Notes: generated by a model from the letters alone, not told the origin. Positions 33,371 through 44,547 are shown, counted from the stretch's first letter. The stretch is 64,000 nt of DNA from Podarcis raffonei (GCF_027172205.1 NC_070615.1:46484501-46548500); one strand, 5' to 3'. Translations and numbers: made by a program.

Positions 33371-33597
33371 ACAGTGGTACCTCAGGTTACATACGCTTCA
33401 GGTTACAGACTCCGCTAACCCAGAAATAGTGCTTCTGGTTAAGAACTTTGCTTCAGGATGAGAACAAAAATCGTGCTCTGGTGGCGTGGCGGCAGCAGGA
33501 GGCCCCATTAGCTAAAGTGGTGCTTCAGGTTAAGAACAGTTTCAGGTTAAGAACGGACCTCCGGAACGAATTAAGTACTTAACCTGAGGTACCACTG
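33371..33597 (-). mobile_element. Pogo/Tigger-like MITE (subfamily 1), reversed
   Basis: Same interior as 4021 but in opposite orientation, TA at 33369-33370 and 33598-33599. Confidence 0.85.
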
Positions 33598-33689
33598 TAT
33601 TTCAGTTATTATCATTATTATCATCATAATGTATTATTATTACTTTTTTAAAAACACACACACACAACCCAGTATCATTAGTGTGATAG

Positions 33690-33835
33690 AATTGTTAAGC
33701 GTGCCAAGTTTAGGACCTGGAAGATCAGGGTTCAAATTCCCACACAGCCATGAAGGTCACCATGTAGCCTTTATCCAGTCACCATCTCTCAGCCTAACCT
33801 CCTACCTCACAAGGTTGTTGTGAAGTTAACATCAG
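33690..33835 (+). mobile_element. MIR/CORE-like SINE remnant
   Basis: B-box-like GGTTCAAATTCCC then CTACCTCACAAGGTTGTTGT, the classic MIR-like middle. Confidence 0.6.
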
Positions 33836-34042
33836 AAGAGAAGCAGGGAGCAGCACACACTCCTCGGGAGAGACATGTTTTGTTGCAGCTGGGGCAGATG
33901 AAGGTGTCCGGTTTTGCGGCTGCAGATGCACCAGGGCGTTTCTTCTCCCTGTACTCCTCCCAGTGGTCATTCCTCCTCTGGTCACTGCTGTGGAGTCAAC
34001 TGTCTGTCTCCGGGAGGAAAGGTGGTGTGCGTGATATATATG

Positions 34043-34268
34043 CAGTGGTACCTCGGGTTAAGTACTTAATTCGTTCCGGAGGTCCGTACTTAACCTGAAA
34101 CTGTTCTTAACCTGAAGCACCACTTTAGCTAATGGGGCCTCCTGCTGCCGCTGCGCCACCGGAGCACAATTTCTGTTCTCATCCTGAAGCAAAGTTCTTA
34201 ACCAGAAGCACTATTTCTGGGTTAGCGGCGTCTGTAACCTGAAGCGTATGTAACCCGAAGTACCACTG
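34043..34268 (+). mobile_element. Pogo/Tigger-like MITE (subfamily 1)
   Basis: Ends CAGTGGTACCTC and GTACCACTG (with GAAGTACCACTG variant). It lands in a TA-rich microsatellite, with TA at the right side. Confidence 0.85.
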
Positions 34269-34287
34269 TATATACATATAGATATAC

Positions 34288-34318
<31 letters not shown>

Positions 34319-34320
34319 AA
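34262..34320. repeat. (TA)n(CA)n tract
   Basis: TATATA then CACACA repeats immediately after the MITE. Confidence 0.85.
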
Positions 34321-34435
34321 TAAATTTGATCATATGAAAACCCACCGTTCTCCATAACGATTTGTTATAATTATTTATATCCTTCAAACGGCCTCAGCAT
34401 GCCTATGGCAGTAAGATAACAATAATAACAATATT

Positions 34436-34600
34436 TTATTATATATACCCCGCCCATCTGGCTCGGTTGCCCCAGCCGCTCTGGGCGGCTTCCAATGCAT
34501 ATAAAAACGTAATAGAACATCAAACATTAATAGTAAGAATCTGATCCAATATTTTAAAAAATCGCATTATAAAACAAACCAATTCCACACCAAAGCCAGG
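34436..34600 (-). mobile_element. CR1/L2-like LINE 3' end, short
   Basis: TACCCCGCCCATCTGGCTCG then CTGGGCGGCTTCCAATGC, the reversed 3' end. Truncated soon after. Confidence 0.65.
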
Positions 34601-34658
34601 ATCACATTTTTACAGTTGCTATCACAATAAAAGCACATTATCGTTCCAATTTACTATG

Positions 34659-34659
<1 letters not shown>

Positions 34660-34693
<34 letters not shown>

Positions 34694-34695
34694 GC
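34660..34695. repeat. (ATT)n microsatellite
   Basis: About twelve ATT units. Confidence 0.92.
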
Positions 34696-34761
34696 TATTA
34701 CAGTTCTTGCTAGCTGTTTTTGTTGCTGCTTTGCAACAATTGCAATGAATAACACTAAGCC

Positions 34762-34895
34762 AGGCATAGGCAAACTCCAGCCCTCCAGATCTTTGGGACA
34801 ACAATTCCCATCATCCCTAGCTAACAGGACCAATGGTCAGGGATGATGGGAATTGTAGTCCCAAACATCTGGAGGACCGGAGTTTGCCTATGCCT
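34762..34895. mobile_element. Palindromic hAT-like MITE (family A)
   Basis: Near-perfect fold-back, CAGGCATAGGCAAACTCCAG to GGAGTTTGCCTATGCCTG. No clear target duplication. It lies 0.25 kb upstream of the B9D1 start. Confidence 0.82.
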
Positions 34896-35059
34896 GCTCC
34901 ACGCTGTACTAATAGCGCTATTTCATTCATAGCGCATCAGCATCGCCTTGTGACCGAGAGCGGAGTCTCCCCCTTCCCAAGCGGCTTCCGATTCAGCAGC
35001 CCAACGTTCTAGGGCAGCCTTGGCCCCGCCCCTTCGCGTTCCGAAAAGGAGGCGCGGAA

Positions 35060-35158
35060 CGAAGATTGGCCCACGCACCGCGCCGTCCTCCGTTGCTAAG
35101 GAGGGCAAGAGACGCGGCCTTTAGCAACGGGCCCTTTCTCGGCGCCTGCGAGGCCCCG
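35060..35158 (+). promoter_or_regulatory. B9D1: B9D1 proximal promoter with RFX-like half-sites
   Basis: CpG-rich block before the start codon. It contains GATTGGCC (inverted CCAAT box, about 35064-35071), GTTGCTAAG (35092-35100) and the inverted TTAGCAAC (35121-35128). These match half-sites of the RFX X-box that controls many ciliary genes, which suits B9D1. No TATA box was seen. Function is inferred. Confidence 0.55.
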
Positions 35159-35224
35159 ATGGCGGCCGCCGCTAGCCCCACCGTCTTCCTTCTCATGGTC
35201 AATGGGCAGATCGAGAGTGCGCAG
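35159..35224 (+). CDS. B9D1: B9D1 exon 1
   Basis: Encodes MAAAASPTVFLLMVNGQIES plus AQ, 22 residues, ending phase 0 at GTGAGC (35225). B9D1 is a B9/C2-like domain protein of the MKS (tectonic-like) complex at the ciliary transition zone, where with B9D2 and MKS1 it helps gate membrane proteins. The start is chosen because it matches the remembered vertebrate N-terminus and follows a CpG-rich promoter. Confidence 0.95.
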
Positions 35225-36174
35225 GTGAGCCGGAGGCGTGCAGGGGCTGCTTTTGCCCCGCTGGGGGGGGGCGGGCTAGAGAGGGAAAACGCGTTCTTTG
35301 TCTTCGTCACCCCTCCAGGCCGTCGCGGTGGTATCTCCCGCCTGTTCTGTACCCCCAGGTCATGGGCGGAACCAAGTAGGACAGAGGGGGATCCGACCTT
35401 TCTTTACTCCCGCGCCCCGTTTTCCACTCACCCTGCTGTTGTGCCTTTCACAGAAAGAGAGAGCCTGGCTGTGTTTTCTTCCCGGGCTTCCATCTTCCTA
35501 TTGCAAGCAGCGCAACAGGCAGAAACCCAACAGGTGCAGCTGCACTTAGCTATCGGGTTGGGGTGGGGTATTGCATTGGATTTTCAGCACCTATGCCTGT
35601 AATTAGAAATGCCTGCTTCTCTTGCTTCTGTGCATCAATTAGCTGCGGGGCAGGCACAAATCTCACAGGTGCAGCAATAGGTGGGTGTTGCCTTCCTTGC
35701 ATATAGCCTATAGGTATAAATGGCACTTGCGTGAAACCCTCTCATGACAAAATATCAGAGCGGTGAACAGCAAGGGAAGCTTGACCGGTTGGATTTGTGC
35801 CTTAGGGTGCAGATGTGAAAGGGTGAAGAACCTTGCATGGGAAAGGGGCGGGGTGATTTTGAGGTGTCAGCAGGTATGTCTGTAGGCCCCCCCCCCCCGG
35901 CATCCTTAAGCTGGAGCTGGTTTTCCATTTAAAGAGTGCTGGTAGCAGAGTAAGAAATGAAGAAAAGCTGCTGTGTTGCATTGCTTGGCCTGAAGAAAAG
36001 TGAGACAAGCTTCCCAATTTTTGCACTTTGTGGCAAAAGCTTCTGCTGCTGCAGCTCTTCAATGCATGGGAGCCCCGGCCCAAGCGCTGCATTCGGCAAA
36101 CCCCCACACATCAGGATGAGTATAGGGAGCTGTATGGAAAGATGCAAAGCATTTATTTATTTTTTCATTTTCAG

Positions 36175-36243
36175 TTCCCAGAGTTTGATGACCTCTACTG
36201 CAAGTACTGCTTCGTGTACGGTTACGACTGGGCCCCTACTTCA
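36175..36243 (+). CDS. B9D1: B9D1 exon 2
   Basis: Encodes [20 protein letters not shown] then PTS, 23 codons, phase 0 at both ends. Acceptor TTTTCAG (to 36174), donor GTAAGT (36244). Start of the B9 domain, almost identical to the mammalian protein. Confidence 0.96.
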
Positions 36244-36519
36244 GTAAGTCTTTCTCCAGTCATCTTGCTCCTTCCTTAACCGCAAGCCCAGCGGTTTTTC
36301 TGGACTGCTTGCATCGAATCCATCCATTTTGCTTTGCTGTGCTTTGAAGCCACAGAATACAAATCAACATCCGTAACAGTGAAACAGAATATCCGTTATC
36401 AGGGTTTACCTTTGATTGCCAAATTCAAGAGGCAGCAGACAGGTTCAGGTCTTTGTAATTTTCCCAGAGGCCTCCGGCTGCTTGATTTGGGGAGAAGGAT
36501 GCTAGACCAAATAGCTATA

Positions 36520-36737
36520 CAGTCGTACCTTGTTTTGCAACCGGGATCCGTTCCAGAGCCCCAGACGCAAGACGAAAAGGACACACGGCAAAGAGCCACT
36601 CTGCGCACACACGCAGAGCGGTTTGCGCTTCTGTGCATGTGCAAGCAGCTAACCCAGAAGTAACCCCTTCCAGGTTTGCCACAGACGTTTGACAAAATGG
36701 ACGCTCGACAAGGTGGACTCAAAACGAGGTACCACTG
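36520..36737 (+). mobile_element. Pogo/Tigger-like MITE (subfamily 2)
   Basis: Ends CAGTCGTACCTTG and CGAGGTACCACTG, TA on both sides. In B9D1 intron 2. Confidence 0.78.
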
Positions 36738-37030
36738 TAATCCAAAACGTGTCTTGCTACACCTGTTGAATACCAGAATCTCATTTCCCTAGCTCAGGGA
36801 TTGGGTAGTACCTCTGGTTTCTGAACTCTAATCATGTTACTTCTTCACCTGGATGGTGTTGTGTACATTTCTGTTTTCTATCAATCGCATTCTGGTTTTG
36901 TGAACCTATTCTGTTTTTCAGGAAGACCTGTGGTTGTGTTCCTCTGATCTTTGGAATCTCCTTCCAGAATCAGAATGGAAATACTATGTGAAAAGAAAAG
37001 GTCTGACTCCACCCTCCCTTTTCCTTACAG

Positions 37031-37142
37031 GGTTTGGAAGAAGGAATCTCGCAGATCACTTCTAAAAACAGAGTCGCCCCGCAAGACCTGGTGTGGAATT
37101 TCCCCATTGACATCACCTTCAAGAGCACAAATCCCTTTGGCT
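37031..37142 (+). CDS. B9D1: B9D1 exon 3
   Basis: Encodes [20 protein letters not shown] and then [17 protein letters not shown], within the B9 domain. Acceptor CCTTACAG (to 37030), donor T/GTAAGT (37143). The last base begins a split TGG codon completed by exon 4. Confidence 0.96.
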
Positions 37143-37516
37143 GTAAGTAAAGTGAAGCAAGAGGGTCTTTGGAGTTTGAGAACCACCAACAGGAAAAGGG
37201 CTGTTGAGGTGCTCTGGCCCATCTCCCGAGTTTGGTGCATGCATGTTAGAAGAGAGATTTAGAATACAACAGATATGGAGGGTTCTAATAGCCCTTAGCG
37301 AGGCTTTGGGTTTCTGAAAGGAAAGACAGAATGGATGGATCAGGCCTTTCGATCCTTTCTGCTTAATAAAATGGGAAGGGAAGAGGGTATTTTCTGCCCT
37401 GAAAAAAGATCTCAGAATTCTGCAGTGAGGCAACCGATATTCTGCACCAAGCAAAGCTGAATTCGGTGCTTGCTGCAAATGCCGAAAACTTAGTGCCTTT
37501 TAACACTTAACAAATA

Positions 37517-37762
37517 CAGTCATACCTCGGGTTGAATACGCTTCAGGTTGAGCGTTTTCGGGTTGCACTCCGCAGCGACCCGGAAGTAACGGAACGTGTT
37601 ACTTCCGGGTTTCGCCACTCACGCATGCACAAATGCTCAAAATGACGTCACGTGCATGTGCAGAAGCGGCGTATCGTGACCCACGCAGACGCGGGTTGCA
37701 TTCACTTCAGGATGCGAACGGGGCTCCGGAACGGATCCTGTTTGCATCCAGAGGTACCACTG
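37517..37762 (+). mobile_element. Pogo/Tigger-like MITE (subfamily 2)
   Basis: Ends CAGTCATACCTCGG and AGAGGTACCACTG, TA at 37515-37516 and 37763-37764. CpG-rich interior. In B9D1 intron 3. Confidence 0.8.
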
Positions 37763-37907
37763 TAGCTGGGTTACTTATTCTGCTTTTACTAGTTACAGAG
37801 AAAGGCAAAGAGGGACTGCAGAGGAGAGTCCTGCTTATAGGTACATTTTGGGCGTCCTTCCCTCTCCATCAAGACTGGCAATAACTGAACCCACTGAGGG
37901 AGGAACC

Positions 37908-37990
37908 TTCCTGCAATGCCGGGGGTTGGACTAGACAACCTTTGGGGAACCCCTTCCAACTCCACAATTCTACAATTCTGTGATTCCACC
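37908..37990 (+). mobile_element. CR1-type 3' end
   Basis: GGGGTTGGACTAGACAACCT, CCTTCCAACTCCACAATTC and ATTCTGTGATTCC form a CR1-like 3' terminus; a relative is at 40960-41050. Confidence 0.65.
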
Positions 37991-38432
37991 AGCTATGCTC
38001 CTTTTCAGCCATGCCTGTTAAGAAGGCCTGAGACCAAACACGCTTGGCAAAGTGGGTCTTCTTCCCCTTACAACCCAAGACGCCTCGCCTCAAAGGAATA
38101 GCTGATGAATCTGGGGCCTTGCGCCTGTCACAACTCCAGAAATAATACAAAACAAAACAGGCCAGCCTGCCGCTTTTTGTCACTGAGCTACTTTGCCCTG
38201 GGGGCAGGAGGAGGGTGGGGAGACATCTGGCCACCTGTTTACCCCGCAGGAATTATTAGTCGCTGAAACCAAGTGATACAACTTCAGAGCTGCTCTCCCA
38301 CGAAACTTCATCCACGCACCTGCAGCTGCTGCAGAAAACATGGTGGGATGCTGGCAATAGCCCGCAAGATGGGAAGAGGACCAAATCCATCACAGCACCC
38401 TTAGGCTGATGGTCCTTTTCTTTTCTCCCAAG

Positions 38433-38529
38433 GGCCTCAGATAGTCATAAGCGTGTACGGCCCTGATCTTTTTGGGAATGACGTGGTCCGAGGCTATGGA
38501 GCGGTTCACATTCCTTTCACCCCGGGGAG
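38433..38529 (+). CDS. B9D1: B9D1 exon 4
   Basis: Encodes (W)[20 protein letters not shown] then [11 protein letters not shown], the conserved core of the B9 domain. Acceptor CCCAAG (to 38432), donor GGGAG/GTGAGT (38530). The exon ends two bases into an arginine codon. Confidence 0.96.
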
Positions 38530-39019
38530 GTGAGTTCATAATCGCACTCCTTGACTCAGTTTGAACATGGTTGCCTTAAGCTGTTGCACTCTTCTTCTTC
38601 TTCTTCGTCTTCTTTTAAAAAACACAGTTTTATTGGTTTCCAATCTATAACAATTACAAAAGAGAGAGGAAAAGATGCAAATATATTCTTGCAGTCTTGA
38701 AAACCGGCGTCCAGAGCATGAGACGGAAGCTACCGCTGGATTATGGGAAACCGGCCCAAGAGGAGCTGATCTCTCAGCAGAGCCATTGTGGCTGGGTCAC
38801 TGAGGTGACATAACCATTATTTCCTTAAAGAATAGGTCCCAGTCCCCTGCACAGTGGGTCACTGCAACATTATTTCATCCTTGTTCATTATTGACTCCAC
38901 GAAACATCAAATACTTTTTCTTTTTGCCAAGGGGTATGTGATGTTTTTTGGCTTCGATGGGGCATGGAAAGCGCTGACTTTCTTAGTCTTTCTTTTCTGG
39001 ATCTTTTCTAATTGGTTGA

Positions 39020-39121
<102 letters not shown>

Positions 39122-39746
39122 TGAAGAATGCGTACGATGTGGGTGAAAATTTACTGGGAAGTGTTTTTTTTAATACATGTCATAGAAGCACTGGGCTCCA
39201 GTGGGCATCGTCTCAATTTACTTGGTTCACTTGTCCACACTGCTGTCCCAAGTCACCTTTGACTGCTGGGGTAGCAATATGACCTCCCTGCCACTGATTA
39301 GACGGCTTGCAAATGTAACAGCTTGATTGCACATAGGTGCCCTTTTTGTGCAAATCATCTATTTAATATTTAGGGAGCAAGCCACGCAAACAAGGGCCCT
39401 ATGCAATTTGATATTTGAACCAAACAGTCAAACTTATACAAACTGGCCCCTGGCACAGCCTGCCAGTGGCTTGAAGCTTCTCCCTAACCACACTTGCATG
39501 CACACAACTGCTAACACTTTCCTCGCTGCACTGTTGGCCTGGGCTGGGGACGAGGCACAGCGCGGAGTTCAAACTGTTGGCCAGCTGTGGCAAAGGAAAA
39601 CTCGCCAGGGGGCTAGTAAGAATAAGGAAGCAAAGGGTCATTGTTTAATGGCAGGGCTCTGGCTTTGCAAACTCAATCCTTGGCATCTCCAGGTAAAACT
39701 GGTGAAATTTCCCCATCTGAAACAGTGGAGAACTGCTGCCACTCAT

Positions 39747-40363
39747 CAGGGTGGATTTAATTTAAATCAAATCAATTTAAATCACATGCCAGTAAGACTT
39801 GATTTAATTTTTTTTTTTTTTTACGGAAAGAGTCATTCTTGCTGGTATAATATTATTTCCAACCAGAGGAAGGTTTCATTTTTGGAATAATAAATTTTCA
39901 GAGCAGTTTTTACAGCTATATAAAAAAATTACTGATTTGGTTATACTATTAGAAATACATAGACAGATAATTATGAAATTATTGTGAGGTTTAATAAGTT
40001 AACTGTTTATATTTGGACAACTTTTCTGCTGCACTTTATTGGAAGGAGAAGAATAATCATTTCCTTAATAACAATTTAAACAGTTTATTTAACTAAAACA
40101 ATAACATTATAGCATACGTATCCATGTTTGTTAACTGATGTGGTTAAACAATTTAAGTGAGTTTCAGCACACATGAAAAACTTAAAACAAATCCTTATTT
40201 CCTGATAAATAACCTTTGGACTATAATATAGCTTAAATAGAAAACTATCTTTAGAAAGATATTTTTCCCCAAAAGCATTTTATTTTTGAAATCCGATTTA
40301 AAATTTAAAAACTGTTTTTTGTGTGTGTTTTTTAAAAAAGATCATTGGTTTTTATCCACCCTG
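39747..40363. mobile_element. AT-rich hAT-like element, 617 bp
   Basis: Ends CAGGGTGGATTTAA and TTTTTATCCACCCTG are inverted. Flanks CCACTCAT (39739-39746) and CCACTCAC (40364-40371) match at 7 of 8. The ends carry repeated GATTTAAATC-like words. In B9D1 intron 5, about 345 bases before exon 6. Confidence 0.8.
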
Positions 40364-40708
40364 CCACTCACTGTAGACTGGGGTGGGGAACCTGTAACCC
40401 TCCAGGCAATGTTAGACTACAGCTCCCATCAGCCCTGGCCTGCAAGGCCAGTGGTCAGCGATGAGAAGAGCTGTGCTCTAACCACTTCCAGAGAGTCAGT
40501 TTCTCCAACCCTTGTTTAAAGCGCCTTGCTGTGTGGTTTCCAACAAAGTCTGGGAGCGTTTGTGGCTGGTTGAACTTGTAAGAGAGATTCTGGGATTGTG
40601 AGATTTAGGGCTGCAGTAACATTTGACAGGCTTAGGTTATGGGGGGATTCGGATCGAGTGGAATTGTGAGGCTGCCTTGATGACCCGGGAACTTTCTCTT
40701 TCTCCCAG

Positions 40709-40776
40709 CTGGCTTATGGGAAGACGCCCAGAGTTCACGGACCCCAAGGTCGTAGCGCAGGGAGAAGGCCGAGAAG
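40709..40776 (+). CDS. B9D1: B9D1 exon 6 (GC donor)
   Basis: Encodes (S)[20 protein letters not shown] then RE. Acceptor TTTCTCCCAG (to 40708). The donor is GAGAAG/GCAAGT at 40777: a GC, not GT. Only this junction joins in frame to exon 7 (the split valine GTG), and the flanking bases are a perfect match to the strong GC-donor context. The nearest GT (40781) would add four bases and break the frame. Confidence 0.94.
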
Positions 40777-41262
40777 GCAAGTGCTTGGGGAGGGAAACAC
40801 CCCCCCCCGGATGGGATGAATGTTATCTGCGGAGGTGGAATCACAGGCAGAGCCTGGTCCCTAAAGGGCAGTGGCAAAGACCGCGCTTGAAACGTTGCCC
40901 CAATTCAAGATGCGCTCATGTTCAGGGCTGCTCCTCCACCTGCAGAAGGTGTTGGCACTGGATAATTCTTGTGATATGGGGGGAAAATATGCAGCGGGTT
41001 GGGCAAGATGAACCTCGAGATCCCTTCCAACTCTACCATTCTGTGATTCCAAAGCAGTCTTGTGTTATATCTGCAAATAAATAGGCATTGCCAAGGGAAG
41101 ACGTCCAGTGTTAGTAGGGGAGTGATGAATGTGCAGCGCTTACTCTCCCCCCATTGAATTTTCAAGTGCAGTTGCATTCAGAAAAGCAAACATTGAACCA
41201 CCACCCTTTGATTTTAATGACCTTTTTATGGCCTCGGCCCAGTAGACCTGAAGGAGCATCTC

Positions 41263-41935
41263 TACCCCCATCATTCAGCCCGGACACTTGAGGTCCAGCT
41301 CCAAGGGGCCTTCTGGCGGTTCCCTCATTGTGAGAAGAGAGGTTACACGGAACCAGGCAGAGGGCCTTCTTGGTAGTGGCCCCCGCCCTGTGGAACGCCC
41401 TCCCATCAGATGTCAAGGAAATAAACAACTATCTAACTTTTAGAAAACATCTGAAGGCAGCCCTGTTTTTAATGTTTCATCGTGTTTTTAATATCCTGTT
41501 GGGACGCGGGTAGCGGTGTGGGTTAAACCACAGAGCCTAGGACTTGCCGATCAGAAGGTCGGCGGTTTGAATCCCCGCGACGGGGTGAGCTCCCGTTGCT
41601 TGGTCCCTGCTCCTTCCAACTAGCAGTTTGAAAGCACGTCAAAGTGCAAGTAGATAAATAGGAACTGCTCCGGCGGGAAGGTAAACAGTGTTTCCGTGCG
41701 CTGCTCTGGTTCGCCAGAAGCAGCTTAGTCATGCTGGCCACATGACCCAGAAGCTGTATGCCAGCTCCCTCTGCCAGTAAAGCGAGATGAGCGCCACAAC
41801 CCCAGAGTCGGCCACAACTGGACCTAATGGTCATGGATCCCTTTACCTTTACTTTAATATTCTGTTGGGAGCTACCCAGATTGGCTGGGGAGGCCCGGCC
41901 AGATGGGCAGGGTACAAGTAATAAATTATTATTAT
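41263..41935 (+). mobile_element. CR1/L2-like LINE 3' end hosting a Sauria SINE
   Basis: ORF2 end remnant (complement of TGGTAGTGGCCCCCGCCCTG region) up to 41500, resuming at about 41853 with TTCTGTTGGGAGCTACCCAG and a TTATT-rich tail near 41925. In B9D1 intron 6. Confidence 0.75.
41501..41852 (+). mobile_element. Sauria-type tRNA SINE, nested
   Basis: Head GGGACGCGGGTAGCGGTGTG, tail CCCTTTACCTTTAC. Flanks TTTAATATCCTGTT and TTTAATATTCTGTT form the target duplication from the host LINE, with one change. Confidence 0.88.
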
Positions 41936-42001
41936 TTTTTATTTTAAGAGTGAAATAAACTCTTGCTGGTTTTCATTTCATTCCACTTGGTCTTCTTCCA
42001 G

Positions 42002-42147
42002 TGACCCGGGTGCGCTCGCAAGGCTTCGTCACCCTCTCCTTCAACGTGGTGACCAAGGACATGAAGAAGCTGGGCTACGACGTGAGCCCTGCCAGCGCGT
42101 CCAACCCCTCGTTCACGTCAGTGGCGGGCGGCATTCAAAACTACTGA
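42002..42147 (+). CDS. B9D1: B9D1 exon 7, terminal
   Basis: Encodes (V)[20 protein letters not shown] then [20 protein letters not shown] and AGGIQNY, stop TGA at 42145-42147. Acceptor TCTTCTTCCAG (to 42001). The seven exons sum to 621 bases, 206 residues, close to the roughly 204 of the mammalian protein. The last 20 or so residues diverge from the mammalian tail as remembered. Confidence 0.95.
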
Positions 42148-43665
42148 ACACCAGGTGGTTGCTGGCCTGCTTTGAAAGCCCGTAGGGTCACCTGCCCCCC
42201 TGGCAAAGGTATTTGAACTAGGATCACTCCAGATGCCAGCTCAGGCCTGTTGTAGTTGTCACGGGACTAACAAGTGTGTCCTGAGGACCATTTCAAATAT
42301 TCTGTTACCAAGGTGCTATGGCAGGGGTGCTGAGCTTACAACCCATAGCCTGTGTCTGAACCCCGCCCCCTGCCCCACCAAAGCAATTCTGGGTAGACCC
42401 CAAACACCAGTTTTGCCTGCAGTGACAAAATCAGCAGCAAGTAACATGGCATCCCTAGACAGGGCAGAGAGGCCAGCATTGTGCCAAGTCCACCCTCTTC
42501 ATATGAACTGCAGAGCAGGCTGGGTTTTCTTTGCCTCTACCCAATGCAGCAGGGATAGTGAGCATGGTAGTCTCAAGCTGACTGCATCTCCCATCATCCC
42601 TGGCCTTCTGGCCAAGCCTGATGGGAGTTGGAGTTCCAACATCCGTAGAGCACTGACAAAGGGCCATTCTACTGAAGGGAATGCAGCAGGATTGTGGAGG
42701 GTACCAGGCAATAGCAGATGGCTCATATATGGCTGGTCATGTAAGGAAGGGTTCCATGTATGTAGAAATGTCGTACAGCAGGGAGCAAGCTTGCGGGCTT
42801 TGTTTTTTTTAGCAGTGCAACATTTGAAAGGATTACCTGCAGCTCAAAATCGTGGGTCGTTTTTTTACACCTCACAAGCCTACACAGTAGGAGGGTTGGC
42901 TTCACTGTCATGCCACTCAGTTTCTCGCTTCTGCTTTGAGGGGTCGGTTATCCTATTATGGCCGAGACAGAAAGCATAGCACGCAAGAAGGGCTTACAAA
43001 CTTCCATGCTCTGTGCCAGCTACACTTAAGCCATTTGTAAGTGTTCCTCTGCCCAGCTTGCTAGCAGTTGCAAGGGGCAACTCTTTTCATCAGGGGTACG
43101 TTCCTGTATATCCCAAAGCATGTTGTGGCAGAAGCAGTCCTAACCTCCAACCTCCCCAATTTATTCCCTTGCTTTTTGCACACATTACTCATCCTTAAGC
43201 ATTCACTTGTTTAGGACAACGTTTGTAACTGTTGGGAAGTTGGAGGTAAGAGAGAATCTGCTTTTCTCGCTCTCTGACCGCCCCTTCTGGCACCTGATTT
43301 ATCCCATTTCATCAGTATTGCAGAACTGGTTTAAATTAGTCCTGCAGAGAGGCCCACTGCTGTTGCGAAGCAAACAAGTGGGTTTAATGGCCAGCATGAA
43401 TGAGACCTGCAGGAAAAAGGAGGGAAATCAAGTATAAGGGATAGTTTGAATATTACTTGAAACTGGCTTCTTGCCAACACTTATTTACGAAAGCAATAGC
43501 ATTCGCTATTAAACAGATGAGCTTATTTAGAATTTCCTATACCCAAACTGGTGCTTTGTAAATTCCCACCAACTTGCCCTGTGTACTTTGGAAGGATCTA
43601 GAGAGTACCCTTGTACTTACACCATTTTGTACAGTTTCTTTTTAAATAAAGGATTTCCATGTTTG
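42148..43665 (+). other. B9D1: B9D1 3'UTR
   Basis: Unique sequence with a degraded family A arm near 42560-42640. It ends at a canonical signal at 43645 followed by a GT-rich stretch (TTTGTGGGGG). Confidence 0.7.
43645..43650 (+). terminator. B9D1: B9D1 polyadenylation signal
   Basis: AATAAA with GTTTGTGGGGG about 14 bases downstream, the normal layout of a vertebrate cleavage site. It is about 1.5 kb past the stop. Confidence 0.7.
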
Positions 43666-43941
43666 TGGGGGCAGCAGTCTTCTTTGTAGGAATATTGTTT
43701 GCAAGGTTTTTTTTTAAAAGGGGTGGGGAAAAGAGAGTCTTCTTATCAAATCACTCTGGGTATGTCCATGCGTGAATGCACAGAGCATTTGCCTTTATTC
43801 CTATGTATCAAGAGCACAATACAATGATCCTTGGGACTTAATGATGTCCAAAACAAGAGATGGTGCTTTGGTTAGAGTGAAACAAACCACAGTCTGAAGG
43901 CAAGGTTTGTTCTCAGCTTACCAGTCATGGTTTGTTTAGAG

Positions 43942-44077
43942 CAGGGTTTCCCAAACTTGGGTCTCCAGCTGTTTTTGGACTACAACTCCCATCATTCCTA
44001 GCTAGCAGTACCACTGGTCAGGGATGATGGGAATTGTAGTCCAAAAACAAGTGGAGACCCAAGTCTGAGAAACCCTG
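43942..44077. mobile_element. Palindromic hAT-like MITE (family A), with exact duplication
   Basis: 136 bp, CAGGGTTTCCCAAACTTGGG to GAGAAACCCTG. An exact 8-bp duplication GTTTAGAG (43934-43941 and 44078-44085) shows that family A is of hAT type. Confidence 0.9.
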
Positions 44078-44195
44078 GTTTAGAGCAAAAGAAACCACTA
44101 TCCCTTATCGGCGATAACACCAAGCCAAGGAACATGGTGCTTGCTTCCGCTCCCTAGGGGAGAGGAGCAAAACTGGAGTGCTCTGCACTTCCATA

Positions 44196-44547
44196 CGTAA
44201 AGGTAAAGGGACCGCTGACCGTTAGGTCCAGTTGTGACCGACTCAGGTTGTGGCGCTCATCTCACTTTATTGGCCGAGAGAGCCGCCGTACAGCTTCCGG
44301 GTCATGTGGCCAGCATGACTAAGCCGCTTCTGGAGAACCAGAGCAACGCATGGAAACGCCGTTTACCTTCCCGCCGGAGCGGTACCTATTTATCTACTTG
44401 CACTTTGACGTGCTTTCGAACTGCTAGGTGGGCAGGAGCTGGGACCGAGCAACGGGAGCTCACCCCGTCGTGGGGATTCGAACCGCCGACCTTCTGATCG
44501 GCAAGCCCTAGGCTCTGTGGTTTAACCCACAGTGCCACCCGCATCCC
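44196..44547 (-). mobile_element. Sauria-type tRNA SINE
   Basis: Minus strand, complete. Exact 13-bp duplication CTGCACTTCCATA (44183-44195 and 44548-44560). Confidence 0.92.

Noticed and set aside
35066-35602. A long open frame starting upstream of B9D1 and running into intron 1
   Set aside because: It runs through the B9D1 promoter, exon 1 and the clear GTGAGC donor at 35225. The B9D1 start at 35159 and spliced product are better supported.
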